Part shown: positions 8,991-16,959 of the stretch, piece by piece | Layout: each line of letters opens with the position of its first letter | How positions within the stretch are numbered: position 1 is the first letter of the stretch | NCBI GenBank assembly: GCA_002167215.1 | Contig: NHDS01000027.1 | Span: forward strand, 3,331-36,204 | Source of the DNA: Pelagibacteraceae bacterium TMED65 | GTDB lineage: Bacteria; Pseudomonadota; Alphaproteobacteria; TMED127 | Length of the DNA: 32,874 nucleotides | Direction of reading: 5' to 3' | The notes under the pieces: model-generated | What the model was told of the DNA's origin: nothing | Database searches by the model: none | What the model saw: the letters and a program-made list of their open reading frames with translations, nothing else | Made by a program: the position numbers and the translations under genes

Positions 8991-9800
8991 ATGAATAATA
9001 ACATAATTGATGTTTTGTCGCTAATTGATTCTAAAAATAGATCAAGTAAAAATTGGGCTAATCATAATTTTCTTTATCAAAAATTATCTAAGGATCTTCC
9101 AATAAAATTATTTGAACTTAAACGTAGTTTCAAAAATATTTTATTATTATCATCCGATGGGGGTGAAGCACTTAATGAGATAACCAAAATAAATTATGAA
9201 AAAATCATTTTTTTTTCTCCTTATATAGAACTTCTTAAAAGAAGTCATAAATCATTAAAAAATACACAAAGAATCAGAGGTAATTTTGAAAACCTTCCAT
9301 TTAATTATGAAAAGTTTGATCTAATAATAAGTAATCTTAATTTGCACTGTATTAATAAAAAAAAAGAACACTTTAAAAATATTTACAATCTTTTGAAAAA
9401 AGATGGTCTTTTATTATGTAATTTTTTTGGAGAAAATTCATTGATAGAGTTAAAAAATTCACTTTTTCATACTGATGAAAAAACCTTTAAAGGAGTATAT
9501 GCTAGACAATTGCCAAATTTAAAGATGGTTGATATAACAGATTTGTTAAGCCGTGAAGGGTTTAAAGAATTAGTTTCAGAAAAAATAAGTTATAAAATCT
9601 ATTATAATCATGTTATGGATTTACTTAAAGATCTCAAAGGTACTGGTGAAAACTGTTTTATTTCATCTAGAAAAAAAAGTTTAATGACCAATAAATATAT
9701 AGAAGTATTGAATGATCAGTATAAAAAGAATTTTGGCAATATCAATGGTTTGACAGCTACATGTGATGTTATTTCAGTAAGTTGTTGGAAAGGATCTTGA
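8991..9800 (+). CDS. NDUFAF5/BioC-like methyltransferase-fold protein
   Basis: A 269-residue class I methyltransferase-fold protein. The match is to the alphaproteobacterial/mitochondrial NDUFAF5 group rather than biotin-pathway BioC: SNLNLHCINKKKEHFKNIYN, LLKKDGLLLCNFFGENSLIE, then ARQLPNLKMVDITDLLSREGF, LLKDLKGTGENCFISSR and the ending TATCDVISVSCWK. The SAM-binding loop is unusual: ILLLSSDGGEALNE in place of an LDLGxGxG motif. NDUFAF5 hydroxylates an arginine of a complex I subunit, so a respiratory assembly role is possible here. Related genomes often place a comF homologue between this gene and grxC; none is present. The 3' end overlaps mutT tail to tail by 27 bases. Confidence 0.8.
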   Translation: MNNNIIDVLSLIDSKNRSSKNWANHNFLYQKLSKDLPIKLFELKRSFKNILLLSSDGGEALNEITKINYEKIIFFSPYIELLKRSHKSLKNTQRIRGNFENLPFNYEKFDLIISNLNLHCINKKKEHFKNIYNLLKKDGLLLCNFFGENSLIELKNSLFHTDEKTFKGVYARQLPNLKMVDITDLLSREGFKELVSEKISYKIYYNHVMDLLKDLKGTGENCFISSRKKSLMTNKYIEVLNDQYKKNFGNINGLTATCDVISVSCWKGS

Positions 9801-10166
9801 TAATAAGTAATTTATAATTTTATCGTTAGATTTCAGCATTTTAAATTCATTCAGAGATAATGGACTAATCCATTTAAATTCCTGAAGTTCTTTACTAAAA
9901 ATTTCACCAAACCAGTTTAGACACAAAAAAAAAATTAATCTTATTTTCTTCTTTCTCTGGATCACATGGTAGGATTTTAGAAAAAAAATTGATCTTAGAT
10001 CAATCATGACACCTAATTCTTCATAAATCTCTCTTTTAAGTGCTTCAATTACAAACTCATTTGGATTTATTTTTCCTCCAGGAAATTCAAAAAAACCCGA
10101 AAAAATTTTATTTTGTGGTCTTGACGATATTAAAATTTTTTCATTTTTTTTTAAAATACATGCCAC
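9774..10166 (-). CDS. mutT: Nudix hydrolase, MutT-like (8-oxo-dGTP diphosphatase)
   Basis: About 130 residues with a complete Nudix box, GKINPNEFVIEALKREIYEELGV in two parts: the GX5E half at GKINPNE and the REUXEEXGU half at REIYEELGV. ILISSRPQNKIFSGFFEFPGGK is the usual MutT lead-in, and the C-terminal QEFKWISPLSL fits too. It probably sanitises oxidised nucleotides. It follows argJ by 18 bases, a typical alphaproteobacterial pair. The first usual start codon is GTG at 10166, but this leaves the first beta strand short. A perfect AGGAG lies 7 bases before an in-frame ATT at 10181, which would add MYLNV and restore the normal VVACIL strand, so the true start may be a rare AUU. Confidence 0.88.
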   Translation of the reverse strand: MACILKKNEKILISSRPQNKIFSGFFEFPGGKINPNEFVIEALKREIYEELGVMIDLRSIFFLKSYHVIQRKKKIRLIFFLCLNWFGEIFSKELQEFKWISPLSLNEFKMLKSNDKIINYLLSRSFPTTY

Positions 10167-10184
10167 TACATTTAAATAAATCTT

Positions 10185-11411
10185 TTAACTCCTGTAATCT
10201 GTATTTATAGAAATATAGTTCTTAGTAAAATCACATGTTTTAACTATCCAACTAGAATTTCCAAGTCCTACATCTATTGAAATCTCTAATTCTTTTTCTT
10301 TAAGATACCTGTTAATAAATTTAATATTTTCTGTAATTAAGTCTTTCCCCTTATCAAGAATCAAGTATCTACCGAACTTAATCGAAATTTTTTTGGGATT
10401 TATTTCAGAGCCCGATTTACCAATAGCCATTACGATTCTTCCCCAGTTAGCATCAGATCCTGCCATAGCAGTTTTAAACAAAGGTGAATTAGCTATAGAA
10501 CAACCAATTTTCCTTGCGTCTTTTATACTTTTAGCACCTGTAATATTAATTTTTATAAATTTTGTAGCACCTTCTCCATCCTTAACAATGTATTCGGACA
10601 ACTTTTCCATTGTTTTTTCAAGCCCAAGAATGAATTTATTTTTGTTTTTCTCAAGAATTTTATTTTCGTATTTACTTTTTACATAAAAAAATAAAACCAT
10701 ATCACTTGTTGAGGTGTCACCATCAACAGTTATAGAATTAAAAGTTTTATCGACAACCTCAAAAAATTGTTTTTTTAAAAATCTTTTACTAAAATTATAA
10801 TTAGTAAAAATAAAAGCCAACATTGTAGCCATATTTGGTGCTATCATCCCAGATCCTTTCGCAATCCCATTAATAAATAAATCTTCATTTTTATCAATAA
10901 TCTCAGAATGAAATTTTGGATATGTATCCGTTGTCATAATTGCCTTCGAAGCAGAATACCAACTTTTATGAGTGTTATTTAAATTTGAAAGTAGGAAAGG
11001 AATTTTTTTTATTATTTTTTTCTCATCGAGTGGTTCTCCTATTACTCCGGTTGAGGCAATGTATATTTCTTTTTCTGGTATCTCTAATTTTTTTGAAATT
11101 TCCTTTACTATTTTTGCCAATGCATATCTTCCAGAATTGCCATTAAAAACGTTTGCGTTACCTGAGTTGATTAGAATTGCAGAAACACGTCCAAACTTAA
11201 TTATAGATTTATTCCAAATTACAGGCTCACCAGGTGTTTTTGATTTGGTAAAAGCTCCAAAAATTTGTCCTGGTTTCTCTAATTTAATTAAAACTAGATC
11301 TTCTTTATTGTTTTTTTTTAATCCACAATGTGTTATTGAAACACTTATACCTTCCATAAACTCTATCTTATTAAAAGATTTAGGAATTAAAGGTGATGTT
11401 TTTGAGGGCAT
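10185..11411 (-). CDS. argJ: Bifunctional glutamate N-acetyltransferase / ornithine acetyltransferase
   Basis: Transfers acetyl groups between N-acetylornithine and glutamate in the cyclic arginine pathway. It is 408 residues and family-typical. The autocleavage site with nucleophilic Thr196 is in GMIAPNMATMLAF. Other signatures are INSGNANVFNG, IASTGVIGEPL, FNSITVDGDTSTSD, DGEGATKFIKI and AGSDANWGRIVMAIGKSG. The ATG at 11409-11411 is preceded by the 58-base gap to divergent secA. mutT follows on the same strand. Confidence 0.97.
   Translation of the reverse strand: MPSKTSPLIPKSFNKIEFMEGISVSITHCGLKKNNKEDLVLIKLEKPGQIFGAFTKSKTPGEPVIWNKSIIKFGRVSAILINSGNANVFNGNSGRYALAKIVKEISKKLEIPEKEIYIASTGVIGEPLDEKKIIKKIPFLLSNLNNTHKSWYSASKAIMTTDTYPKFHSEIIDKNEDLFINGIAKGSGMIAPNMATMLAFIFTNYNFSKRFLKKQFFEVVDKTFNSITVDGDTSTSDMVLFFYVKSKYENKILEKNKNKFILGLEKTMEKLSEYIVKDGEGATKFIKINITGAKSIKDARKIGCSIANSPLFKTAMAGSDANWGRIVMAIGKSGSEINPKKISIKFGRYLILDKGKDLITENIKFINRYLKEKELEISIDVGLGNSSWIVKTCDFTKNYISINTDYRS
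10189..10193 (-). promoter_or_regulatory. Shine-Dalgarno AGGAG before mutT, inside the argJ 3' end
   Basis: AGGAG on the minus strand lies in the last argJ codons. It is 7 bases from an in-frame ATT (10181-10179), the ideal spacing, but 22 bases from the first conventional start, GTG at 10166. Strong SD sequences are rare in this window, so its position is informative. Confidence 0.45.
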
Positions 11412-11469
11412 AATGGTACATTTTACAAATTGATATATTTTTATATCTAAAATTTATATAAATAAAAAC
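11412..11469. promoter_or_regulatory. Divergent argJ/secA intergenic region with candidate secA promoter
   Basis: A 58-base AT-rich gap. For secA, TTGATA at 11430-11435 is a fair -35, and TATATA near 11455-11460 (19-base spacer) a possible -10. That would leave only a few bases of leader before the ATG at 11470, so secA may be nearly leaderless; no Shine-Dalgarno is visible. Confidence 0.3.
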
Positions 11470-14022
11470 ATGTTAAATTATTTATCAAAGAAAATATTTG
11501 GTTCATCTAATGATCGAATCATAAAACAAATTATTCCAATTGTTGAAAATGTTAATGCACTTGAGAAAAAGTATGAGAAGTTTTCTGATCAAGACATAAT
11601 AAAAAAAACAAAAGAACTAAATGAAATGGTTTCCAAGGGAAGAGAATTAGAGGAAATTATTCCAGATGCTTTCGCAAATGTCAGAGAGGCAGCAAAAAGA
11701 TCTTTAGGGCAAAGACACTATGATGTCCAAATTATTGGAGGAATTGTTCTCCACCGTGGAATGATTGCAGAGATGAAAACAGGAGAGGGAAAAACTCTAG
11801 TATCTACGTTAGCAGCGTATCTAAATTCTTTAAATAACAAATCTGTTCATATTGTTACTGTGAATGACTATTTAGCAAAAAGGGACAGTGAATGGATGGG
11901 AAATGTATATGAAAGATTGGGACTTGAAACTGGATTTTTACTAAACGGAATGAGTGAAGATGATAGAAAAAAAGCATATTCTGCAAATATTACCTATGGA
12001 ACGAACAATGAATTTGGTTTTGATTATTTAAGAGATAACATGAAGTTTGCAAAAGAACAAATCGTTCAGAGTGATTTCAATTACGCTATAATTGACGAAG
12101 TAGATTCCATATTGATAGACGAAGCTAGAACTCCCTTAATAATCTCAGGTGCTGCAGAAGAATCTTCTGCTCTATACAATGTTGTTGATAAAATAATATC
12201 AAGACTGAATCCAGAAGATTATGAAAAAGATGAAAAATCTAAAAGTGTAGTATTAAATGATGATGCAGTTGAAAAACTTGAAAACTTGTATAAGGAACAA
12301 AAACTTTTAAATGAAGGCAGTTTGTATGATATAAATAATGTTACATTATTACATCACACAAACCAATCGCTTAAAGCTAGATATATCTTTGAAAAAGATA
12401 AAGATTACCTTGTACAGGATGGAAAAGTTTTAATTGTTGACGAATTTACAGGAAGAGCAATGGAAGGAAGAAGGTTTTCTGAAGGAATTCATCAGGCAAT
12501 AGAAGCAAAGGAAAATTTACAAGTACAAGTAGAGAATCAAACATTAGCATCTATTACTTATCAAAATTATTTCCGACTATATAAAAAACTATCTGGAATG
12601 ACTGGAACTGCTAAGACTGAAGCAGATGAATTTTTTGATATTTATAAACTTGATGTTGTAGAGGTTCCTACTAATAAATCTATGGTAAGAGTAGATCATG
12701 AAGATGAGATATACAGGACCCTTGATGAAAAACATGATGCTATAGTAGATTTAATTCAAGATTGCGTGAAACAAAAACAACCGTGTTTGGTAGGAACAGT
12801 TTCAATTGAGAAATCAGAAACTTTATCAAAAATTCTTCAAAAAAAGAAAATTAACCACCAAGTTCTTAATGCCAAAAATCACCTTAAGGAAGCAGAAATT
12901 ATAGCAAATGCTGGAAAACCTGGAACAGTAACTATCGCAACAAATATGGCAGGAAGAGGGACCGATATTCAATTAGGCGGTGCCCAAAACCCTGAAGATA
13001 AAAATGATGACAAAAAAATTGCAAAGAATGTTGGAGGGCTTTATATCATCGGAACTGAACGTCATGAATCAAGGAGAATTGACAATCAATTAAGAGGAAG
13101 ATCAGGAAGACAAGGTGACCCTGGATCCTCAAAATTTTTTCTATCACTTGAAGACGATCTAATGAGGATCTTTGGTTCTGAGAAGCTCGACTCTGTTCTT
13201 CAAACTTTAGGTTTATCAAACGGAGAAAGTATTCAGCATCCTTGGATTACAAAGGCATTAGAAAGAGCTCAAAAAAAAGTTGAAGCTAGAAATTTTGAAA
13301 TAAGAAAGAGCCTTTTAAGATTCGATGATGTTATGAATGAACAAAGAAAAATCATTTATGAGCAACGTCGAGAAATAATTAATGAAAAGGATATTGATAA
13401 TTTGGTTTTTGATATGAGAGACACTTATGTAGAGGATCTTATTAATAACGAAATTAAGGATTTAAATGAGTTAAACGACGAAAAAAAAGAAAAAATAATA
13501 GAAACTTGTAAACAAAATTTGAATGTTAAACTTGATCTAGAAAATTTGATTTCAGGAACGCCTCAAATTGAAGATATTAAGGAAGAAATAATAAAACTAT
13601 CTGATAAAAATATTAATTTAAAAAAGACCAAATATTCTGACGAGGTTTTTGCTTTCGCTCAAAAAACAATTTTACTACAGATAATTGACAAAAGTTGGAA
13701 GGAACACCTACTATCTTTAGACCACCTTCGTCAAGGAATATCACTCCGAGCTTATGGCCAAAAAGACCCCCTTAATGAATACAAGCAAGAGGCTTTTATA
13801 ATGTTTGAAGAAATGATGGAGAGGATAAGATTTAACATTACCAAAATAATCAGTTTTATTGAGATTAAAACTGAAGCACCTCCACCCGAAAAATCTGCAC
13901 CTGACGTTTCACAAAGTAATGAAAAACAATGCCTAGAAGATTCTGGAAACAAAAAAATACCTAGAAACGCCGTTTGTCCTCGCACAGGAAAAAAATACAA
14001 ACGTTGCTGTGGAAAAATATAG
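11470..14022 (+). CDS. secA: Protein translocase ATPase SecA
   Basis: Motor ATPase of the Sec export pathway; 850 residues with all domains. GQRHYDVQIIGG leads to Walker A (MKTGEGKTLVSTLAA), DEVDSILIDEARTPLIISG is Walker B, and the preprotein cross-linking domain follows. GMTGTAKTEADEF, TNMAGRGTDIQLGG and RRIDNQLRGRSGRQGDPG belong to NBD2, then the helical scaffold/wing. The C-terminal zinc tail is degenerate: C836-P-R-T...C846-C847 instead of the usual C-x-C-x8-C-H/C, so one cysteine and one residue are missing. Its stop is 4 bases from the convergent accA stop. Confidence 0.98.
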   Translation: MLNYLSKKIFGSSNDRIIKQIIPIVENVNALEKKYEKFSDQDIIKKTKELNEMVSKGRELEEIIPDAFANVREAAKRSLGQRHYDVQIIGGIVLHRGMIAEMKTGEGKTLVSTLAAYLNSLNNKSVHIVTVNDYLAKRDSEWMGNVYERLGLETGFLLNGMSEDDRKKAYSANITYGTNNEFGFDYLRDNMKFAKEQIVQSDFNYAIIDEVDSILIDEARTPLIISGAAEESSALYNVVDKIISRLNPEDYEKDEKSKSVVLNDDAVEKLENLYKEQKLLNEGSLYDINNVTLLHHTNQSLKARYIFEKDKDYLVQDGKVLIVDEFTGRAMEGRRFSEGIHQAIEAKENLQVQVENQTLASITYQNYFRLYKKLSGMTGTAKTEADEFFDIYKLDVVEVPTNKSMVRVDHEDEIYRTLDEKHDAIVDLIQDCVKQKQPCLVGTVSIEKSETLSKILQKKKINHQVLNAKNHLKEAEIIANAGKPGTVTIATNMAGRGTDIQLGGAQNPEDKNDDKKIAKNVGGLYIIGTERHESRRIDNQLRGRSGRQGDPGSSKFFLSLEDDLMRIFGSEKLDSVLQTLGLSNGESIQHPWITKALERAQKKVEARNFEIRKSLLRFDDVMNEQRKIIYEQRREIINEKDIDNLVFDMRDTYVEDLINNEIKDLNELNDEKKEKIIETCKQNLNVKLDLENLISGTPQIEDIKEEIIKLSDKNINLKKTKYSDEVFAFAQKTILLQIIDKSWKEHLLSLDHLRQGISLRAYGQKDPLNEYKQEAFIMFEEMMERIRFNITKIISFIEIKTEAPPPEKSAPDVSQSNEKQCLEDSGNKKIPRNAVCPRTGKKYKRCCGKI

Positions 14023-14026
14023 ATTC

Positions 14027-14983
14027 TTAATTATCTAAAAATTTCTTACCAATACTCAAATATTTATCTTCTCTTTGACTGACAACCTTTTCTGGAGAAA
14101 TTCCATCAAATTCTTTACTAACTTTTAAAATGCAATCTTTAATTTGTCCACAGACTCCAATTACATCTCTATGAGCCCCACCACGAGGTTCCGTTATGAT
14201 TTCATCAATAACTTCAAGTTCTAACAAGTCTTGCGCAGTTAATTTTAATGATCTAGCTGCTTTTTCTGATTCATTTGCTGACCTCCACAAAATTGAGGCA
14301 CAACCTTCTGGAGAAATAACTGAATAAACCGCATGCTCAAGCATTATAACTCTGTTACCGGTCGCCAAAGCCACTGCTCCACCTGATCCACCCTCCCCAA
14401 TTATAAAAGAGAATATTGGTGCCTCAACATTTAGTGAGCATTTTATTGAACTCGCAATTGCTTCTGATTGACCTCTATCTTCAGCTTCAACACCGGGAAA
14501 TGCTCCTGGTGTATCAATAAAAGTTACAACAGGAATTTTAAACTTACTGGCAAGTTTAAATAATCTTTGCGCTTTTCTATAACCCTCTGGTTTGGCCATA
14601 CCAAAATTATTTTTTACTCTAGAATCAATATCAATTCCTTTATCATTTCCGATTACTAAAAAATTTCTATTTTCAATCCTTGCTAACCCCCCCTTTATTG
14701 AGGAATCTTCGGAAAACAGTCTGTCTCCACAGATTACCTCAAACTTATCAAAAATGTTTTTAATTATTTCATCAAACTTTGGTCTGTCTTGGTGTCTACA
14801 TACTTTAACTTTTTGAATAGGTGACAAATTGTTGTAGATCTCGTCAAGAGTCTTATCAAACTTCTCCTGAAGCACAGTAAGTTCGTTTGCAATATTTTCA
14901 CTGGTATCTTTAAGATGCCTTAATTCCTCAATCTTTGTCCTAATTTCAAGCAAAGGTTTTTCAAAGTCTAGAAAATTTTGCAT
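14027..14983 (-). CDS. accA: Acetyl-CoA carboxylase carboxyltransferase subunit alpha
   Basis: Alpha subunit of the carboxyltransferase making malonyl-CoA for fatty acid synthesis; 318 residues, normal. An N-terminal coiled-coil region (LEIRTKIEELRHLKD) is followed by RHQDRPKFDEIIKNIF, FGMAKPEGYRKAQRL, TFIDTPGAFPGVEAEDRGQSEAI in two parts, the oxyanion/CoA region IGEGGSGGAVALA and SVISPEGCASILWR. It follows the malyl-CoA lyase gene by 12 bases on the same strand. In many alphaproteobacteria accA lies next to xerD, so the lyase appears inserted in an otherwise conserved order. Confidence 0.97.
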   Translation of the reverse strand: MQNFLDFEKPLLEIRTKIEELRHLKDTSENIANELTVLQEKFDKTLDEIYNNLSPIQKVKVCRHQDRPKFDEIIKNIFDKFEVICGDRLFSEDSSIKGGLARIENRNFLVIGNDKGIDIDSRVKNNFGMAKPEGYRKAQRLFKLASKFKIPVVTFIDTPGAFPGVEAEDRGQSEAIASSIKCSLNVEAPIFSFIIGEGGSGGAVALATGNRVIMLEHAVYSVISPEGCASILWRSANESEKAARSLKLTAQDLLELEVIDEIITEPRGGAHRDVIGVCGQIKDCILKVSKEFDGISPEKVVSQREDKYLSIGKKFLDN

Positions 14984-14995
14984 CCTAAGAAATTT

Positions 14996-15973
14996 TTAGG
15001 CACCCTGAATGAGTTTAGCTTTCTGAACTAAAACTTCTGCCTGGCGTATTGAAGCAATGTCTATTAACCTTCCATCTAGTGAAACGGCACCCTTCCCCTC
15101 TTTTTTTGCTATTTCCATAGCCTCTAGAATCCTTTTTGCTTGGTTTACTTCCTTATCTGAAGGACTCATGACTTCATTGGCTAATTCAATTTGGCTAGGG
15201 TGGATTGCCCACTTTCCCTCACAACCAAGTGTTGCAGATCTATTAGCTTGTGCTCTATAACCATCTGGGTCATTAAAATCCCCAAATGGTCCGTCAATTG
15301 GTCTGAGTCCGTTTGCTCTTGCTGCAATTACCATTTTTGAAACAGCATGGTGCCACATATCACCCCAATGTCTTTCCCTTTCTTTATCTCCGTCAATATC
15401 AGTCAATACATGATAATTCGGGTTTGGCCCACCAATCACTGTTGTTTTTGCTTTAGTAGATGCAGCATAATCAGCCACACCGAAATGAAGAGATTCAAGT
15501 CTTCTTTTGTAAGAAGCTATCTCATTCACATTTTGCATGCCTAGCGCCGTTTCAATAATTAATTCAAAGCCAATCCTTTTTTCGAGATTCATAGCATCTT
15601 CAACTTGAGTGCATAACATGTCTATTGCATAAACGTCGGAAATTGTTCCAACCTTTGGTATCATAATTAAATCCAATTTGCCTGGAGCTTTTTCAATTAG
15701 ATCTACAACATCACGATACATAAAATGAGTATCCAAACCATTTATACGCACTGACAAAGTTTTTCCATTCCAATCTAAATCGTTTAGGGCTTCTATAATA
15801 TTCTTTCTTGCTTGTTCTTTTTCGTCTGGAGCTACAGCATCTTCTAAATCTAGAAATATTACATCAACTTTGCTTTTTGCAGCTTTTTCAAAAAGAGAGG
15901 GGTTACTCCCAGGTACAGCTAATTCACTTCTGTTAAGTCTTGGTTTGGCTTGTTCGACGATATAAAAACTCAT
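14996..15973 (-). CDS. mcl1: L-malyl-CoA / beta-methylmalyl-CoA lyase (CitE-like family)
   Basis: A 325-residue HpcH/HpaI-CitE family lyase. It follows the Rhodobacter Mcl1 sequence closely from memory: PGSNPSLFEKAAKSKVDVIF, LDLEDAVAPDEKEQAR, LSVRINGLDTHFMYRDVVDL, LIMIPKVG, GFELIIETALGMQNV, FGVADYAAS, DGPFGDFNDPDGYRAQANRS, GKWAIHPSQIELANEV and DIASIRQAEV. The acidic residues of LDLEDAV and FELIIET are the expected Mg/substrate ligands. Such enzymes split malyl-CoA to acetyl-CoA plus glyoxylate, or beta-methylmalyl-CoA to propionyl-CoA plus glyoxylate (ethylmalonyl-CoA pathway or related glyoxylate assimilation). A good SD (GAGGAA) precedes the ATG. The methylmalonyl-CoA mutase further along would handle the propionyl-CoA branch. 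Exact substrate preference is inferred. Confidence 0.9.
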   Translation of the reverse strand: MSFYIVEQAKPRLNRSELAVPGSNPSLFEKAAKSKVDVIFLDLEDAVAPDEKEQARKNIIEALNDLDWNGKTLSVRINGLDTHFMYRDVVDLIEKAPGKLDLIMIPKVGTISDVYAIDMLCTQVEDAMNLEKRIGFELIIETALGMQNVNEIASYKRRLESLHFGVADYAASTKAKTTVIGGPNPNYHVLTDIDGDKERERHWGDMWHHAVSKMVIAARANGLRPIDGPFGDFNDPDGYRAQANRSATLGCEGKWAIHPSQIELANEVMSPSDKEVNQAKRILEAMEIAKKEGKGAVSLDGRLIDIASIRQAEVLVQKAKLIQGA

Positions 15974-16038
15974 AATTTCCTCATTAAATTTATAATAACA
16001 TTGACAACTTATTATCTAAATAAAAAGATAAAAACAAC

Positions 16039-16959
16039 CTAAATTTTAATTAATTTATCAATATTTTTTTGAAGACTATGCTTTTCCTCAAGGATTTTTC
16101 TAAGTTTTTTGGTTTTTATATGGGTATAAATTTGAGTTGTTGATATATCTTTGTGACCCAAAGATTCCTGAATAACTCTTAAATCAACACCTCTTTCAAG
16201 CAGATGACTGGCAAATGAATGTCTTATTTTATGGGGTGATAAGTCATTTTTTGATATCCCAACTTTCACGCCGGCTTGTTGCAAAATTTGAAAAAATCTA
16301 TTTCTCGTTAGATGCCCCGTCTTTGATTTAGATGAAAATAAAAAATTCTTACCAATAGTAAATTCATTGTTTTGCAAACTATTGAGATATTGTTTTAGAA
16401 GATTTTGAACTTTTGAGATAATGGGAACTTGTCTTTGCTGTCCACCTTTATTCAAAACTATTATGTAAGAAAGATCATCGGCAATATCTCCTAATTTCAA
16501 ACCAACTAACTCACTAATTCTAATCCCTGTCGCATAAAGTATCTCTAGCATCAAAGAAAATCTTTTACCCTTAAATGTTTTATCTTCATAAGATACATCA
16601 ATGATTTTTAAAATTTGTTCTTCCGATAAAACTTTTGGAATTCTTCTAGTGAACCTTGGATACTCAATTGAATCAAATAAATTGTTTTCTAGATATTTTC
16701 TATCACAAAGAAAATTAAAAAAAGATTTTAGAGATGATAGCTTTCTACAATGTGAAGTTGGGGAGTAATTTAGTGACAAAAAATTAACATATGAAACAAT
16801 TTTTTTTTCATTTAGAGACTCCAAATTAGAAATACCAAGAATTGCGAAGAACTGTTTAATATCATTTTTATAAGAAAAAAAAGTATTTCTAGAGAGATTT
16901 TTTTTTGTAACTAAATTCTCTAAAAATTTTTCAAGTTTTAGATTTAACTCTAAATTCAC
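16039..16959 (-). CDS. xerD: Tyrosine recombinase XerD (chromosome dimer resolution)
   Basis: A 306-residue integrase-family recombinase: N-terminal SAM-like core-binding domain (residues ~1-90) and catalytic domain with Arg in LYATGIRISELVGLKLGDI, Lys in LNKGGQQRQVPI, HKIRHSFASHLLERG (H-x-x-R), LGHKDISTTQIYTH (H and the tyrosine nucleophile). XerC and XerD are hard to separate by motifs; the position beside accA and divergent from aroK-aroB is the usual xerD locus in alphaproteobacteria. The GTG start overlaps the stop of the upstream 550-residue gene by 4 bases (GTGA). It is a housekeeping recombinase, not evidence of a mobile element. Confidence 0.92.
   Translation of the reverse strand: MNLELNLKLEKFLENLVTKKNLSRNTFFSYKNDIKQFFAILGISNLESLNEKKIVSYVNFLSLNYSPTSHCRKLSSLKSFFNFLCDRKYLENNLFDSIEYPRFTRRIPKVLSEEQILKIIDVSYEDKTFKGKRFSLMLEILYATGIRISELVGLKLGDIADDLSYIIVLNKGGQQRQVPIISKVQNLLKQYLNSLQNNEFTIGKNFLFSSKSKTGHLTRNRFFQILQQAGVKVGISKNDLSPHKIRHSFASHLLERGVDLRVIQESLGHKDISTTQIYTHIKTKKLRKILEEKHSLQKNIDKLIKI

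Noticed and set aside
10972..11433. 153-residue plus-strand frame antisense to argJ
   Set aside because: It lies opposite a fully conserved argJ with all motifs; low-complexity composition, no recognisable domain, and it is a shadow of argJ codon use.
16039..16959. Tyrosine recombinase as a sign of an integrated mobile element
   Set aside because: Its location next to accA/aroK, its size and the absence of att-like repeats, tRNA or cargo genes fit housekeeping XerD.
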